From positions 39,114,001 to 39,178,000 of the forward strand of contig NC_073353.2 of the NCBI RefSeq assembly GCF_027580225.2: a stretch of 64,000 nucleotides of DNA. The letters are read 5' to 3'. The stretch is from Misgurnus anguillicaudatus. Its lineage: Eukaryota > Chordata > Actinopteri > Cypriniformes > Cobitidae. A model generated the notes under the pieces. It did no database searches. It saw nothing but the letters and a program-made list of their open reading frames with translations, and was not told the origin of the DNA. The position numbers were made by a program, and so were the translations under genes. The stretch's first letter is position 1. Every line of letters starts with the position of its first letter. Below, piece by piece: positions 31,458 to 44,439 of the stretch.

Positions 31458-32699
31458 GACAGAATTACAGTTTTAAAAATATCTGTTTTGACAAGAATTC
31501 ACGCAAATATAATTTGTTATGTCTTAAGTGAACTGTTGAGGAAAAATATCTGATGTGTAAGATTAGATCCTTGCATTACAGTAGATCTTAAAACTGTCCG
31601 TCTCAATGTCAATCAAACAATAAAACAAAGAAAAAAGTATAAAAGTATGTAAGATATTAATATTGTTTTTCTGCCAAATATATTAGTTTTAATTCATTTT
31701 AACTCTTTCCTTACCATTCACGAGTTATCTCGTCAATTAAGAGAAATCATTTGCCTGAAAAAAACGTGTTCCTGATGAGTTTTTATGTTAATCTGTAATA
31801 CTGCAATTATCCACTAGAAGGCGTATTACCCAATTTGGAAAAAACTGAAGCAATTTTTTTATTAATTTTACACTCCGTGTATGTTTTGACAATCGTTCTG
31901 AATCTGATCTATAACAGGAAAAAGATAGGATTTTTTTCCTGTTTGTTTGTTTATTGTTTGGGGGTCTGTTCTTTCATTTGTTTATTTGTATGTTTATATA
32001 TTTTTAGAAGAAATTGTCCTGGAAGGCATTTTGTGAAAATCAAGAAAAAAAATGCTTGCGGGCAACTACCTGACTTTGTGTTTTATGATTTGAAAATCTT
32101 TAACTGAGGTGTTAAATCAAGGTAAATCTAGAACTGATATAATGTGTGATTAAGTTGCGATTTAATCACAAATTAACTAATAACAATCATGTGATTAATC
32201 TAGATTATTCCAGTGACAGTCTTTACTTACAGTGAAGTAAAATTGTGTCTTTGCTCCATTTTAATCTTTTTGCTCTCTAGCAGAAACATATAAATCCTAT
32301 ATTACATGTTTATCTTATATCTAATCTGATTTGTAATGTTTTTTCCCCACAGGAAGGTCCAGGTCACTCGTCCCTTCTCCCAGTGCATTGTGGGAAGATT
32401 AAGGAGCCACAATGCAGTATCATGGCAGGGGCTTTTCGCGTCACCCGTCAGAGACTCGTCTGCTCATCTCCGCCCACCCCGACGACAGAAGTTAAGGAAA
32501 GCGAGCGAAGTGCCCCCTTCAAACTTCCCAATAGCGCAAATCTATTTCCTTTCCAAACAAAGATTTATACATATTTATACAAGCCCAGGCTTCCGATAGA
32601 AGAGAAGGTGGTCTGCGAGAGGAAAAAACTCATGGAAATGCGGAGGTAAACTGTATGTAAATTCCATAAAGTAATAGACTTGTAGTGCGAATCACATCA

Positions 32700-33440
32700 T
32701 TTTATCTTTAATTTTGCCGAGCCATCCCTTCCCGGCATCCTCTCTGCATCTCTACGGCACGTCCCGTCTCACCCTCCCCCAGAAGTCCTCTTTCCGTAGG
32801 CTTAAAGGTGCATCGGAGATATGCATTTAAGCATATTCAGAACACGGGGCGTGAAATTAAATGTGTGACAGAGTGGGAAAAATATACAGGCGCGGGAGAT
32901 GCCTTAAAAATAGTCATTTATGCAGATGGAAAAGGAGGGAGTCGAAATCATTTGCGACAGGATGACCCTCTCCTCGAGCCGTCTACCTCTCACTGTTCTC
33001 GGCCCTAATCTCCCGCTGTATCTTCATTTTTCATTGAACTCGCCAGTTTGCTGCTAAGCGGCCTTGTAGATAAGGCAAAGTGCTAAAAAGAGACAACTGA
33101 AGGTGCTCAGTGGGTCCGTTTCTATTGCACTTTCACCCAAGGCAATGGGCAGAATTTAACGGATTCCTTCCAACATATGTTTTCGCCAGATAAGTAAACA
33201 GTGTGTGTCGGCAAGGAGGGAAAAAAGCATTTGCAATTTAATGACATTACAGCTCCCAGCTTAGCCTCTCCGTGCTGCCAGGCAAAGAGCAGAAGAATGG
33301 AACCGTGTGTCACCGGGCTTTTTTTTCCCTCTCTGCTCCTCTACCTCGCCGTCGAATTTGTCTCGTTCCCGTCACCGCTTCATTCTTTTCCTCTGACTTT
33401 TTCTCAAGTTTACGTTAGAGCTTTTTGTTCGATTTGAAAT
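32700..33440. promoter_or_regulatory. candidate conserved noncoding block
   Basis: About 740 bases of balanced, repeat-free sequence with TGCATCGGAGATATGCATTT, TAAAAATAGTCATTTATGCA and CATTTGCAATTTAATGAC. These contain POU- and homeobox-like cores. Located 10 kb downstream of sox21. It is among the best enhancer candidates by appearance; conservation is untested. Confidence 0.35.
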
Positions 33441-33652
33441 CGTTGACTGTTTCGGGGCGCCGAATAAAAAAAAAATTGGCTGCCTAATTTTCATTTTTGG
33501 AATGGAATTGGCCACGCCCCCTTATGATAGTGATGGTTTTATTATAGTAAACGTGCAGTAATCATGTTTATGATAGTACTACAAAAACATGGTTAAACTA
33601 TGTTTACTGTATCAAAACCAAGGTTAATATCTGGTTACTATGGTTTAAGCAC

Positions 33653-33850
33653 AGTTCACCCAAAAATAAAAATTATTTACTCACTCTCATGTTGTTAAAA
33701 ATTTGTATATTCCAATGAACATGACTGAAGATATTATGAGAAATGTTTGTAATCAAACTATTCATGAGCCCCATTCACTTCCATAGTATTATTTTATCCT
33801 ACTATGTAAGTAAATGGGGCTCATGATTGATTTGGTTACAAACATTCCTA
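33653..33850. mobile_element. AGTTCACCCAAAAAT MITE
   Basis: Begins AGTTCACCCAAAAATAAAAA and TTACTCACTCTCATGTTGTT, a hallmark of a ubiquitous cyprinid DNA repeat. Arms at about 33,741-33,789 and 33,800-33,848 (CATGAGCCCCATTCACTTCC and complement) form a tight hairpin. Confidence 0.8.
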
Positions 33851-33928
33851 AAAAATCTTCATCTGTTTTCATCAAAACAAAGAAATTGACACATGTTTGT
33901 AACAACACAGAGTCAGAAAATCATGACA

Positions 33929-34222
33929 AAAAAACATGGCTTATTTTCATAAGGGGCATGCAATGCTTAATTTCAAGTTTAGAAAAATGTTCTTTTAAGG
34001 TCCAATAAAATGAAAGTTCATTTATGAAATATATTTAAATGTGTATTTATTTAAAGTATATATTTCCTAGATTTTAATTTATATATATTCAAATATATAT
34101 ATTGTAAATAAATACACATTTAAATATATTTCATAAATGAACTTTAATTTAAAAAAAACAATTTTCTAAACTTGAAATTAAGCATTGCATGTTCCTTATG
34201 AAAATAAACCATGTTTTTACTA
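33929..34222. repeat. hairpin repeat, arms about 130 bp
   Basis: Left AACATGGCTTATTTTCATAA, GCAATGCTTAATTTCAAG and AGTTCATTTATGAAATAT pair with the right arm from about 34,095 to 34,222 with few mismatches. The spacer is about 25-50 bases of AT-rich DNA. Immediately follows the preceding MITE. Confidence 0.8.
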
Positions 34223-34319
34223 AGAATAAAACTAAAAAGAACAGTTAAAGGGAAAGTTTGTATGTAGTATGTTGTGTTTTTGAGCGATGAGATACATTCA
34301 CTTCAACCAAAACGTTTTC

Positions 34320-35060
34320 TCCCGTCATTCAAATTCAGGAATTGAATGCAGTCGTGAGGAGAGCTTGTGATTGAAGTGTTTTTCTGCTTTGGTCTCATCA
34401 TCATCATATGAGGTAAATGGGCTCAATTAGACATCAGACCCTTTCCCGTAAGGCTTTATAGGGAATTCTTGAGGGGAAAATAATCATAGGTTCTCTATTT
34501 CAGTGAAGTAACAGAAGCGCGGCCCCGTACGGCCGTGGGTGAGCCCCCGTCTCTCTTTTCCCCCCGTGTCTTTACAGCAACTTATTATGGCAAACTAATT
34601 GTGCAGGAAAGCAGATTATGAAAGTGTGAGGATGTAACTCCTTGACCGTGTGCTAATGTGATGTCAGGGTTTTTTTGGTGGTAGTGGTGCTGATGGTGGG
34701 GGGGTGCGGATGAGACCGTCAGCCACATGCCAGGACATTCTTTGGCACAGCTGATAATCTGCCTTTGGTATTAACGCAGCAAAGCGGTTTGTTGAAGTGT
34801 GTATCCTTTACTAATTATTGCTACAAGAAAGACTTATATTGGCGAGGTTGATCTGTCATTAAGCGTGCTGTATGGAAAGGCATTGGCAGGCGTACTACAT
34901 CCTTGGAGGATACATTGTCACCCCGGGGGCACAAGGCTTGCAAAAGCATCTTACAGAGGAGGAAGGGGGCAGAAAATTTGGGTCAGGCGTGTTTGCCAAA
35001 AACATGAATTTCAGGTCCTGCTTCAAAGGAGATACTTTTCTTACTGCCTTATTCGCTTGC
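34320..35060. promoter_or_regulatory. candidate conserved noncoding block
   Basis: Complex sequence with GGGCTCAATTAGACATCAG, CAACTTATTATGGCAAACTA and ATTGTGCAGGAAAGC (TAATTG-type cores). No transposon ends are visible. Read as a possible sox21 or dct enhancer. Confidence 0.3.
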
Positions 35061-35069
35061 GATGAACAA

Positions 35070-37500
35070 CATCAATTTGAGCGTATTTGCAACAGTGTAA
35101 TATGTAGGATTTTCATTTTCTGTTCTGTGCATCACTGAAAGAGACAATCACTGAGGAGACCTCTCTAATATAGTATTTAAGTAACTTTAATGAAAAGTTG
35201 CACATAATTTGCAGCATGCACATAATTCAGAGCTTTCAATTAATTGTAAATATGTATCAGATAGGCCAAAAAATAAATGCAATGTATAAATAATCATGAT
35301 TTTGACAGAGTACTGGAGTAGATACTGCTGTGTGTCATACTTCAGCGGTTGTATTAATAGAGCTCTGTGCTTACCGTCTGTCTGTCGGTCGACTTCGCTC
35401 ATCCTTAAACCCACCAGCCTGTCACCTCCGATTGTAAATCAAATTACTGCGACATCATAGATACTTAGAAACTCAATATCGAAACACCACAAAAGCTTGT
35501 ATTTATCCAGGATCAAACTGCATTTGTTAAACTAATATCTTGAGATTTGTTAAACAGATTGACATTAGACTGTAATGATTCTGACATTAACAGTCTAATG
35601 ACTGCATTTACACTTTGGCCTACATACATAAATTTGCGTTGTGACATTTTCTGCACAGAGTTTACTCTTAATGATCAAGTTTAAGTCAAAATGTGTTGCT
35701 TTTTGAAAGCATCGCTGAAGTATAGACAATAAGCATACGGTAGAAAGGACCTGGGGTTATTCTAGATTTCTAACATGCTTGTGGGTTAGAAAAGAGCATG
35801 AAGATGAATACAAACAACGCCAAAACTTCCTAGAAAAGTTTTCACTGTTGACATTTTGTCAGGAAGAGAAGGGGAAGATATCAACCGGTTTTGCAATTCA
35901 TGAGCAGTGCATGGCACCCAATTTAATTTTAATATTTGTGCATTGTCAAAAATGCAATAATAAACAAGTGATTTAATTATTTTAATAGCTATTTACATTA
36001 GTAAACATCATATTTATAATCTTCTATTCAATATAAACTGAACCACAATATTTTTCTGGTAGTTTTGTATGTTGATGAACCTGTTCACAGTCATCCCTTA
36101 TAAAGATTGATGGGTTATTAAAATACAATTTGTTCCAGCTATGCACATAACCGACCCATGATAATGTAAACATTAAATACTGTTTTATTAAATACTGTAT
36201 GTGTTGCCACGCAATCCATTGAGTTCAGTTGTACTGCTCATTCAGAAAACAAACAGCATGCCTCTCCATTAAAGTTTTTATTGTTATTTTAGAAATGTTG
36301 CTGTCTGTTTCATAAAATGGAAGTGATTGTTGGACCAGAAATATATGGCATGTTCTTATGTTGCATTAACAGTATTTAACCTCAGTACTGAAGAGGGCAG
36401 TAGAGATTCAGATGTACAATTAAACTGGATGTGCTCTTATTAAATAACAAAGTATAAATATTTGACTGTACATCGTTGTTCGTCTTAAAAGAGAAAGCTG
36501 TGAAAGACAGTAATCCTATTGCTCTGACAAACACAAAATGGCACAACACACAAATTTAAGCTGATATATAGCTTGAAGCATTCGACATATTTACACAGAA
36601 TCAGGACAAGAATTAAACACCCAATATCAAAGCGTAACCATGCACATATGGACCCTGCTAGTGAACAGCCTCTTTAAGCACGAATATTCATATTAGACCG
36701 CTTACAATATACTGCACAAGATTTGTGTGCACATTTCATTTACAAATCCATATGTAACATGATTATATGTATATATAGTAGTTCAAACCAGGACATGCTT
36801 AACTAAACCTGTTAAAATGGGAATAAATAAAGCTGTATGAAATGTCAGTACTTTGCTTCATAATTTTTATTTTTTCTCATAAATCCTTTAGGGAAGTATT
36901 GTGGGACTATTTGAGCAAATGAGAATCAAATTCTCATTAAAGCTGTAATCTCAGTTCCCACCCAACACATCTGCATGAAAATAATAATAATGTGTTTTAT
37001 TATGTTGGTTCAAGTGTTTCCACTGTCAGGTACTTATCTGGTTTTGGCCATGCGGTGTCTCACATGATGATATTATACTTAGACTTTTCCTGGGGCAAAA
37101 TATTCTCAGATTTAGTGCTTTTATTTCCCACAAATGCATTATACCCTCCAGCACACATACCATTAAGTATCATATCACTTGATAAAATATTTCTAAGACG
37201 CTATAATTAATGCATGTTTATTTGTTTATTTTATGCAAATTTTTAATTAATAATTTTGCAAGCATTTTCAAAGATGCTAATATTCACTATATAGTCATGA
37301 TCCTTTATCAGAAAGCTTTTATGTTTTAAATCTTTCAAAACAAAATTTGTGGATTCAAGGATAGGATTTTTCAAAGTTTTTAGTTTTACAATAAATAAAG
37401 GGACATCCTTTGCATAACACTGTTTCATGTTATAAAGTGCTTTTTCTTATAAAGTATGAGATAGTTTGAGTTTGTTATATTTTATTTTAAACAGTAAGGA
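35070..37500. other. AT-rich intergenic DNA
   Basis: No gene, no clear repeat borders. Moderately complex sequence around 36,480-36,760; the remainder is AT-rich. Confidence 0.45.
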
Positions 37501-37722
37501 CTAGTTTCCCAGACAGGGTTTAAATTAATCCAGGCCTATGCCATAGTTATATTAGTACATTTATGTAGTTTTTACAAACAGACCTTATAAAAACATTAGT
37601 GATGTGCATTTCGAGAAAATACAATGGCACTGATATATTTTAAGATATTGCAGCGTAAGCTAACATCAGTTATGACAACTCAAACATTTATTGTAGACTT
37701 AAGCCCTGTCCGGGAAACCGCG
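37501..37722. mobile_element. MITE, TTTCCCAGACAGGG-type
   Basis: Left CTAGTTTCCCAGACAGGGTT and right AAGCCCTGTCCGGGAAACC are inverted repeats. Family shared with 28,854 and 15,297. Confidence 0.7.
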
Positions 37723-38169
37723 CCTAACTGTTTAGCTCTGTGTCAGATGTATAATCATAAAGTTTGCATATCTTCAGACAGTATACTTCATTTATTTTTG
37801 CATTTCAAAACTTTATTATCTTATATCATCAAATGTGACTTTTATGAAAATGTGAAATTCACAGCAATAACAATGACAGGACGACCTTCTTAAAATAATA
37901 ATCCCCAACAGACAGATAACCAAAAATGTATTGGAACATAATTTGTTTAAATGAAAAAAGATGTTTGTTTTAATAAAAAAACCTGTTAGTATAAAGGCAA
38001 CACATACTTGAAGTAAAAAGCCCCGTGTAAATGTAGATTAAATCATTAACCAAAGGTGTTGTAACAATCTGTACACTTTTATGATAAAAAATGTATGTGA
38101 TTGTTTCCATCTTATTTTGTTGTCTAATTTTACAATGTTTGTCATTTTGACAGCGCACCACAAAGAGCA

Positions 38170-38790
38170 CACAGTGAAGTGATATAAAGAAAGATCATCT
38201 GTTTGTTTAAACCGTGTGGCCCTTCATGGAGAAAAGACGATGACAGCCGGTTTGTTTACAGTGATTCTGTCACCTATCTCTGCTAATTCATTCTGTAAGT
38301 GTGTCTTTCCAATTTCTATGATGTGATATTTTGCTCTCCTGTAGGCAGTTGCTCATTGTATCCAATACCCTGACACAAACTTCCTCTTTTAAGTGAAGAG
38401 TTCAGAGGACGTGTGCTGTTTATGTGAGCGTGGATCTCATTTCTGTTAGTGACCTTGGGCACAGCGACACGGGCGAGTTCTGAAGCTCCGATTTGACACG
38501 TCAAGATGTTGTGCTAAAGGTGGAATGAGAGATAATTTTGGGGGCTTTTACCTCCTTGGAGGGAACCGAGGTTAGGAAATGTGGCAGAGTCCTTCTGCAG
38601 AGATTACAGGTAATACAGTTCATTGCTCCCATAAACATGCTTGACACAAGGCCCCCGTGATGGAGCGATTGCTCCAGGAGAGACTTTTTCACACTTTAAT
38701 TTGCCTTAAATGAGCTGGAGAAGTCAGGCAGGGCTTTGAGAGCTCGCAAGTAAGAGAGGTCGGTGTATAAACTAGATCTCCAGAGTCCTG
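38170..38790. promoter_or_regulatory. candidate conserved noncoding block
   Basis: Repeat-free, balanced composition, with TCATCTGTTTGTTTAAACC, CACCTATCTCTGCTAATTCA and CGGTTTGTTTACAGTG (forkhead-like GTTTAC cores). 4-5 kb downstream of sox21. Confidence 0.3.
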
Positions 38791-40289
38791 AAAAATGACA
38801 TCAAATTACATCAGGTCCATATATGCATGCAGTCCTCATTTTAAGTTGATTTATACTTCATCTAGGATTGGACACAACCAAAAGAGATTAAATTGGGGCA
38901 AATCAAAGTTTTCATAAAACAAAGAAACAATAACAAATTAAGACACAGAGATATAAAATCTTTGTGTTATAAATCATGTAACTGCAACCTTTAAACATTT
39001 GGTTATTTTTTATCATAGCTGGTGTGTGTTAACTTACACTCGGCACTTACAGAGATCATAAATCTTTAAAGCCCATTTTTGCACATATTCAAAACTCAAA
39101 TAATTTACCATCAGTATGAAAATTTATGGAGATTTAGAATTATTGTGTGATGCTTGTTTGTGATGATGTGTTTGTATTTAAATTTATTTTTTATTTTGAC
39201 TATAAATTTACTAAACTGTTAATCCTAATTTGAATGAGTTTAAAATGCTTAAAATCACCAAGATGTGTTTAAGCATAAATATCATTTGATATGCAATATG
39301 TTTCCTCTCCAGTGTCTGTAAAATGGGCCGCATTTATTGTATTTCATGTTGTAGTAGATTGTAGTAGATAAATGGCTAAAATAATAATAGTAACAAATTG
39401 CCAGATAAAAACTGACTCAGTCCAATAGTTGAGTTGATAATATTTGCGTGATTTATTTTAAATGCTGTATTATTCTAAAGGAATTTTCTCTAAAATGCAA
39501 TAGGATTATTATTACTTTTTTTTAAAGAACAATTATTTACCCTATGTTTCACCATAAATACTCCAATCTGAGGTGAAACATCAATGTTTTTGGTTGTGAT
39601 CTGTGTGGCCTTGTTTTTGTTATAAGTGTGGTTTTTGTTCCAGTCAGACATTGCTCATACTGGAGCTGATACAGTACAGAGGAGACACTTTGACACGCTC
39701 GGTGAAAAATCTTTTGTGTGTTGAAGCAACACGGATGATATTTGAGTCATAGGTGGAAACTTCTATTATCACGGCTGTTGTGTTCAGTGAAGTGAGTCTG
39801 AAAGGGATCAAATGACTAAAAATCAATGAGCGCTAAAAAGACAGTGAATCTGTGTGTGTTGACCAATCATCCTTAAAGGATTGTTAGCTTGGATAAATGT
39901 GTTTTTTATCTTGTCAGTGGACATTATTCTGTTTTAGCTCTTTTGCCTGTTGTGGTTAAGATATCTTTCTTAATCTTGTGTGATATTTGTCAAGTTTTGT
40001 GTAATATATTTTGTGACAAAAAATCTCAGTGAAGCAGAAAGATGATTCAGTGTGTCTGAGGTTACAGTAAAACACGGCTGATGTTCTTGAGCTGATATCT
40101 GCAGGTTTACATTTATGCATTTGGTAGACGCTTTTTTCTAGTGCATTACATTGTTATCAGATGTGTGTTGCTTGGGTTCAAACCCTTGACCTTTTGTGGT
40201 GCTGAGCAATACCTTACCCAACACACAACGATAACAATCTGAGAACTGGAACAACACAATCGAAACAAAACATATGGAGATGTCTACAC

Positions 40290-41220
40290 TTACCATTTTG
40301 AATTCTTATTTGACTCGCCACAAACTTTTTGGCCGGTTTTCGATTCTTTGGTACAAAGGGACAAATTTATGCATTAGTCCATCAAAAGACTTTCTCATGT
40401 GGTTATTTGAATAGTTGCATCTCTACCTTTCCCATTGGATCCACTTTCCAAAAGCCGAAAAGAAGAGGGAAAAGCATATCTATTCAAAAGCCATTTAGTT
40501 CGTTCCTTTTCTTGGCCTGTAAACGTATTCATCAATTGTTCTGCTTTTGTAGATGGCTTTCTAATGCTAATCTGCCGTGTTAAATATCTTTTTGTTCCCC
40601 TTTCAGCGTTTTGTCATTCAGTTTATCCAGTTTTGGTCACCCATTTTATTTATTTATGCGCCTGGCTCCATTCATGTCCTCATGTATTTTTTATTATGTT
40701 GTTTTACTGTCATCCAGTGTCAACTCACTCTATTCAACGTGGGCTACTTGAAGGACCGAGAGGGACAAAGCGTGTACACATTGCAGCGCTATTCACCCCG
40801 GCCAGCTGGATGGCCTGAAAAAAAGGGGGTAAGAAAAAAAGCTTGTGAAAAGAAATCTTTAACAATGAACACAGAAGAAGTGCACAATGCTAACAGTTTT
40901 CCAAATACCACTGATTGCTTTAAGCACAATGAGAGAAAGCAGGCGCTTTTAGCTGAGCTCCACTTCAACAAACAACGGGCTCACAAAGGCCTCCCGACTC
41001 GTGTTTTGTTCCTAGACAAAACCTCCTCGACTGTCTAAATGCTGCTCCTGAAGGAAGACAAAGTTCTTTCACATACAGCCTGCTTTTTTCTTCGGGAGTG
41101 AAGCTGAGGGAGAAAAGAGCGCATAAAGGGGAACGCTCACCAATGTGCATTCTTCTGCTGTAGAGCTGATGACCGATTTGGTGTGCAAACTGTTTTAGGG
41201 ACAAATTCATGCATTGTTTT
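40290..41220. promoter_or_regulatory. candidate conserved noncoding block
   Basis: About 900 bases without transposon marks. Long overlapping frames (127 and 153 codons) exist on the plus strand but show no domain and are taken as chance in sequence that may be under noncoding constraint. About 2 kb downstream of sox21. Confidence 0.3.
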
Positions 41221-41639
41221 GGAAATAAAAACCATTTTGCTCTATTACCTAAAAATATGCTAATATGCTTTTATTCAACTTAAAAAAGAGTTTTATTTAA
41301 TAGCATCATCATCATAAAAGTTTTTTCATGTTTATAACAGCTTACAGTGTTACTCTACACCTTATATTACTACTGTTGCTAAAATATTACATTTAAAAAT
41401 AAAACATTATCCATAAGGACCATTAAGGCTTAAGTCTAAATATTTCATTCAGCCAATTCTAATATTTTTTTTCTCTGTAACTGCTGTTTAAAATAAAATA
41501 ATGATTTTATGCATGCATACAGGACAAAAACCTTAAAGAATTTTAAATTGTAGGTTCATTTCTAGTAAACATAATGCATGGGCCCATGTTTCTTCTGGAT
41601 CATAACAAGTGAAACAAGGTCAGTTCTGTGGAGGCTTAC

Positions 41640-42260
41640 AATAGAGAATACAGAGCAGTCAAAAGATTCAATTAAGCGTGTCGGAGGTGATTATCCCTGG
41701 ACAATCCAAATTAGTTTTCCATAATTGGTCTGAGGGAAATGAATTAACTTTTTAATGTCATCTAACAGGACAGTTTCCTGTATGGACATGTGATTTTTTT
41801 TAGTATACATTCCTAATAGAAATATCTCTCCAAATCTGTGTGTATTTATAAAGTAATACTATAGGACATTAAGAAAGTGATTTTTTTCATCATATATTTT
41901 TTTTTAAAAATAAAACAAATAATATACAACCGAATGTTTTATTGTCTGCGCCTTATTTGGTTCTTGCCTAAACGGTTTCGTTTTTCCGCTTGTAGGGCTT
42001 AAAAGTAGACTCCACCGTTTTTATCTTCCTTCCTATTCATGATGCGAGTTGTGATAAATCAGGATTATGGCTCTTGATTACAAAGACTTGCTTTAGATTT
42101 CTGAGTAATTCTATTCAAAGCCTGAACAAAAGCGTCCTTTAGAGGAAACTTTACACTTCACCTGCTCCCACCAACTCAAGGCATTCAAGATACAAATCTT
42201 GTTCTCCATTCATCAAGAACTACAGAGCAATTTCCTTTTTTACCGCATTCTCTTTATTAT
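41640..42260. promoter_or_regulatory. candidate conserved block downstream of sox21
   Basis: Includes TTCAATTAAGCGTGTCGGAG, GTGATTATCCCTGGACAATC and AAATTAGTTTTCCATAATTG (GATTA and TAATTG cores). The right part adjoins the predicted sox21 3' UTR end. Possible enhancer. Confidence 0.3.
42253..42258 (-). terminator. candidate sox21 poly(A) signal AATAAA
   Basis: Minus-strand AATAAA about 910 bases after the stop codon. Other AT-rich matches lie closer (for example near 42,780), so the true end of the 3' UTR is open. Confidence 0.3.
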
Positions 42261-43169
42261 ATCCCCTCTGTTCAATAAATGAACAATAGGCATTTAGGTA
42301 CATGTATAAGTGGAATTATGCAAAACATATAACATACAATTTCACTTGTAGTTAGTAAAAAACGCACGGACGCATCTGACAGTCGTCTGTGGTGGATGTC
42401 GACGGACCAGCAGCACCCTTGAGATTTTCTGAAACTTGGGCATGTTAGTATTTCACGTGTTTTTCTTTATCAATAAATTACACTGTAAGTGCTCAATGGT
42501 CTCCCTTTTGTGCAAATATCTAAGGACACTGCATGTCCCACGAATCAACAAACAGGGCAATGCTTCACTGAACAATAAATATTACATACATCCATGAAAT
42601 AGTATTTAAAACTCAAAATATACACCTGATTTCTAGTCCAACAGCTCCGGCACAGAGCACTAAACGCTTCAATAAAACTGTACACATTTACAGGAATATG
42701 CTGTTTGATTTGGGGTGCTGTTCTATAAATCCAAAATGTATAATTAAAAAAAATTATTATAATAATAATAATGCTGCACCTTTTTATTATATTCAATACG
42801 CAAATGTAACCACGTTAAAAGCATCTATATCTGCGAAATGTGTCAGGACACAGTAAACTAGTTACAGCGTCAACAGGTTAGTGCACCAACCACTGACGTG
42901 ACACTGCATGTGGCATCTTTTCAAAACATTATTCACATTAATGAGGGCAAACTGGTTTCGTGGATCTCACTCGACCTGTTCAGCATATTTGACATTAAAA
43001 GCCTTCCACTCCAAGCTGAACATATAATGTACCTTACATCAAGGCATTAATCATTAGACAAACACGTGTGATGCATGATAAGATTATCATCATATCACAC
43101 GTTAAGTTCTGTGCATGCGCCATATGTATTGCATGTAATCTATTTCAAATATCTCACTGGTCCAGAGTC

Positions 43170-43934
<765 letters not shown>

Positions 43935-44351
43935 TCAGGTAAAAATCCTCACACTTACCCACAGGGCAGTCAGTAAAGTGTTCGAAAATACTGCGTAATT
44001 TATCACTGAAAGTGAGCAATGTCTCCAGTCTTCGCTACTTTCAGTGCTTCATCGTGCCGCGCGTCTCCGTGGGAATCAAACTAGTCTGCTCGTGCGCAAT
44101 TTGATTTTCCTGCGTAAAACTTTCACGACAACGAGGTTCCCTGAAACATTATAGTATCCTTTTGCAAAAGTAAACGAGGTCGAAGGCAAGAGCAAGAAAC
44201 TTTCCTCCTCAGCTGTGGTCGCTTCTTGTTTTCCTCCTCACCATGGTGAAGTTAACAGCTGCTGATAGTTTAAACTGCGCGAGTGACTGTCAACCGAGAG
44301 CGGCAACATGTGAAGTAAAGAGCGCACTGGCAGGTACTGAAAGGGCCTTTG

Positions 44352-44361
44352 GCGCATGCGC
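44352..44361. promoter_or_regulatory. NRF1-type palindrome GCGCATGCGC
   Basis: A perfect match to the NRF1 consensus core, about 450 bases upstream of the sox21 ATG within the CpG-rich block. NRF1 sites are common in CpG-island promoters. Function inferred. Confidence 0.5.
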
Positions 44362-44439
44362 GCTGCGCCTGTCAAACCCCGTGCGCTCCAGAATCCTACC
44401 CAGCGAGCAGACAAGAGTGAAATAATGAAGTCTGTTTGC

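Larger units (their letters stand above)
30752..32222. mobile_element. degraded element with TAGGGCTGTCAA end, hosting nested repeats
   Basis: Left TAGGGCTGTCAAAGTAAATA with AACGCATTAA and GCAATTAACGCAAC, right GCGATTTAATCACAAATTAA and ATTATTCCAGTGACAG. The pattern resembles hAT-type elements carrying GATTAATCGCGATTAATC ends. Families D (31,046-31,226), the GTACC MITE (31,246-31,457) and the repeat at 31,915-32,060 are inside it. Right border uncertain. Confidence 0.45.

Noticed and set aside
40435..41038. Overlapping 127- and 153-codon plus-strand frames
   Set aside because: Two different frames are open over the same DNA and neither shows a known motif; no splice context or promoter.
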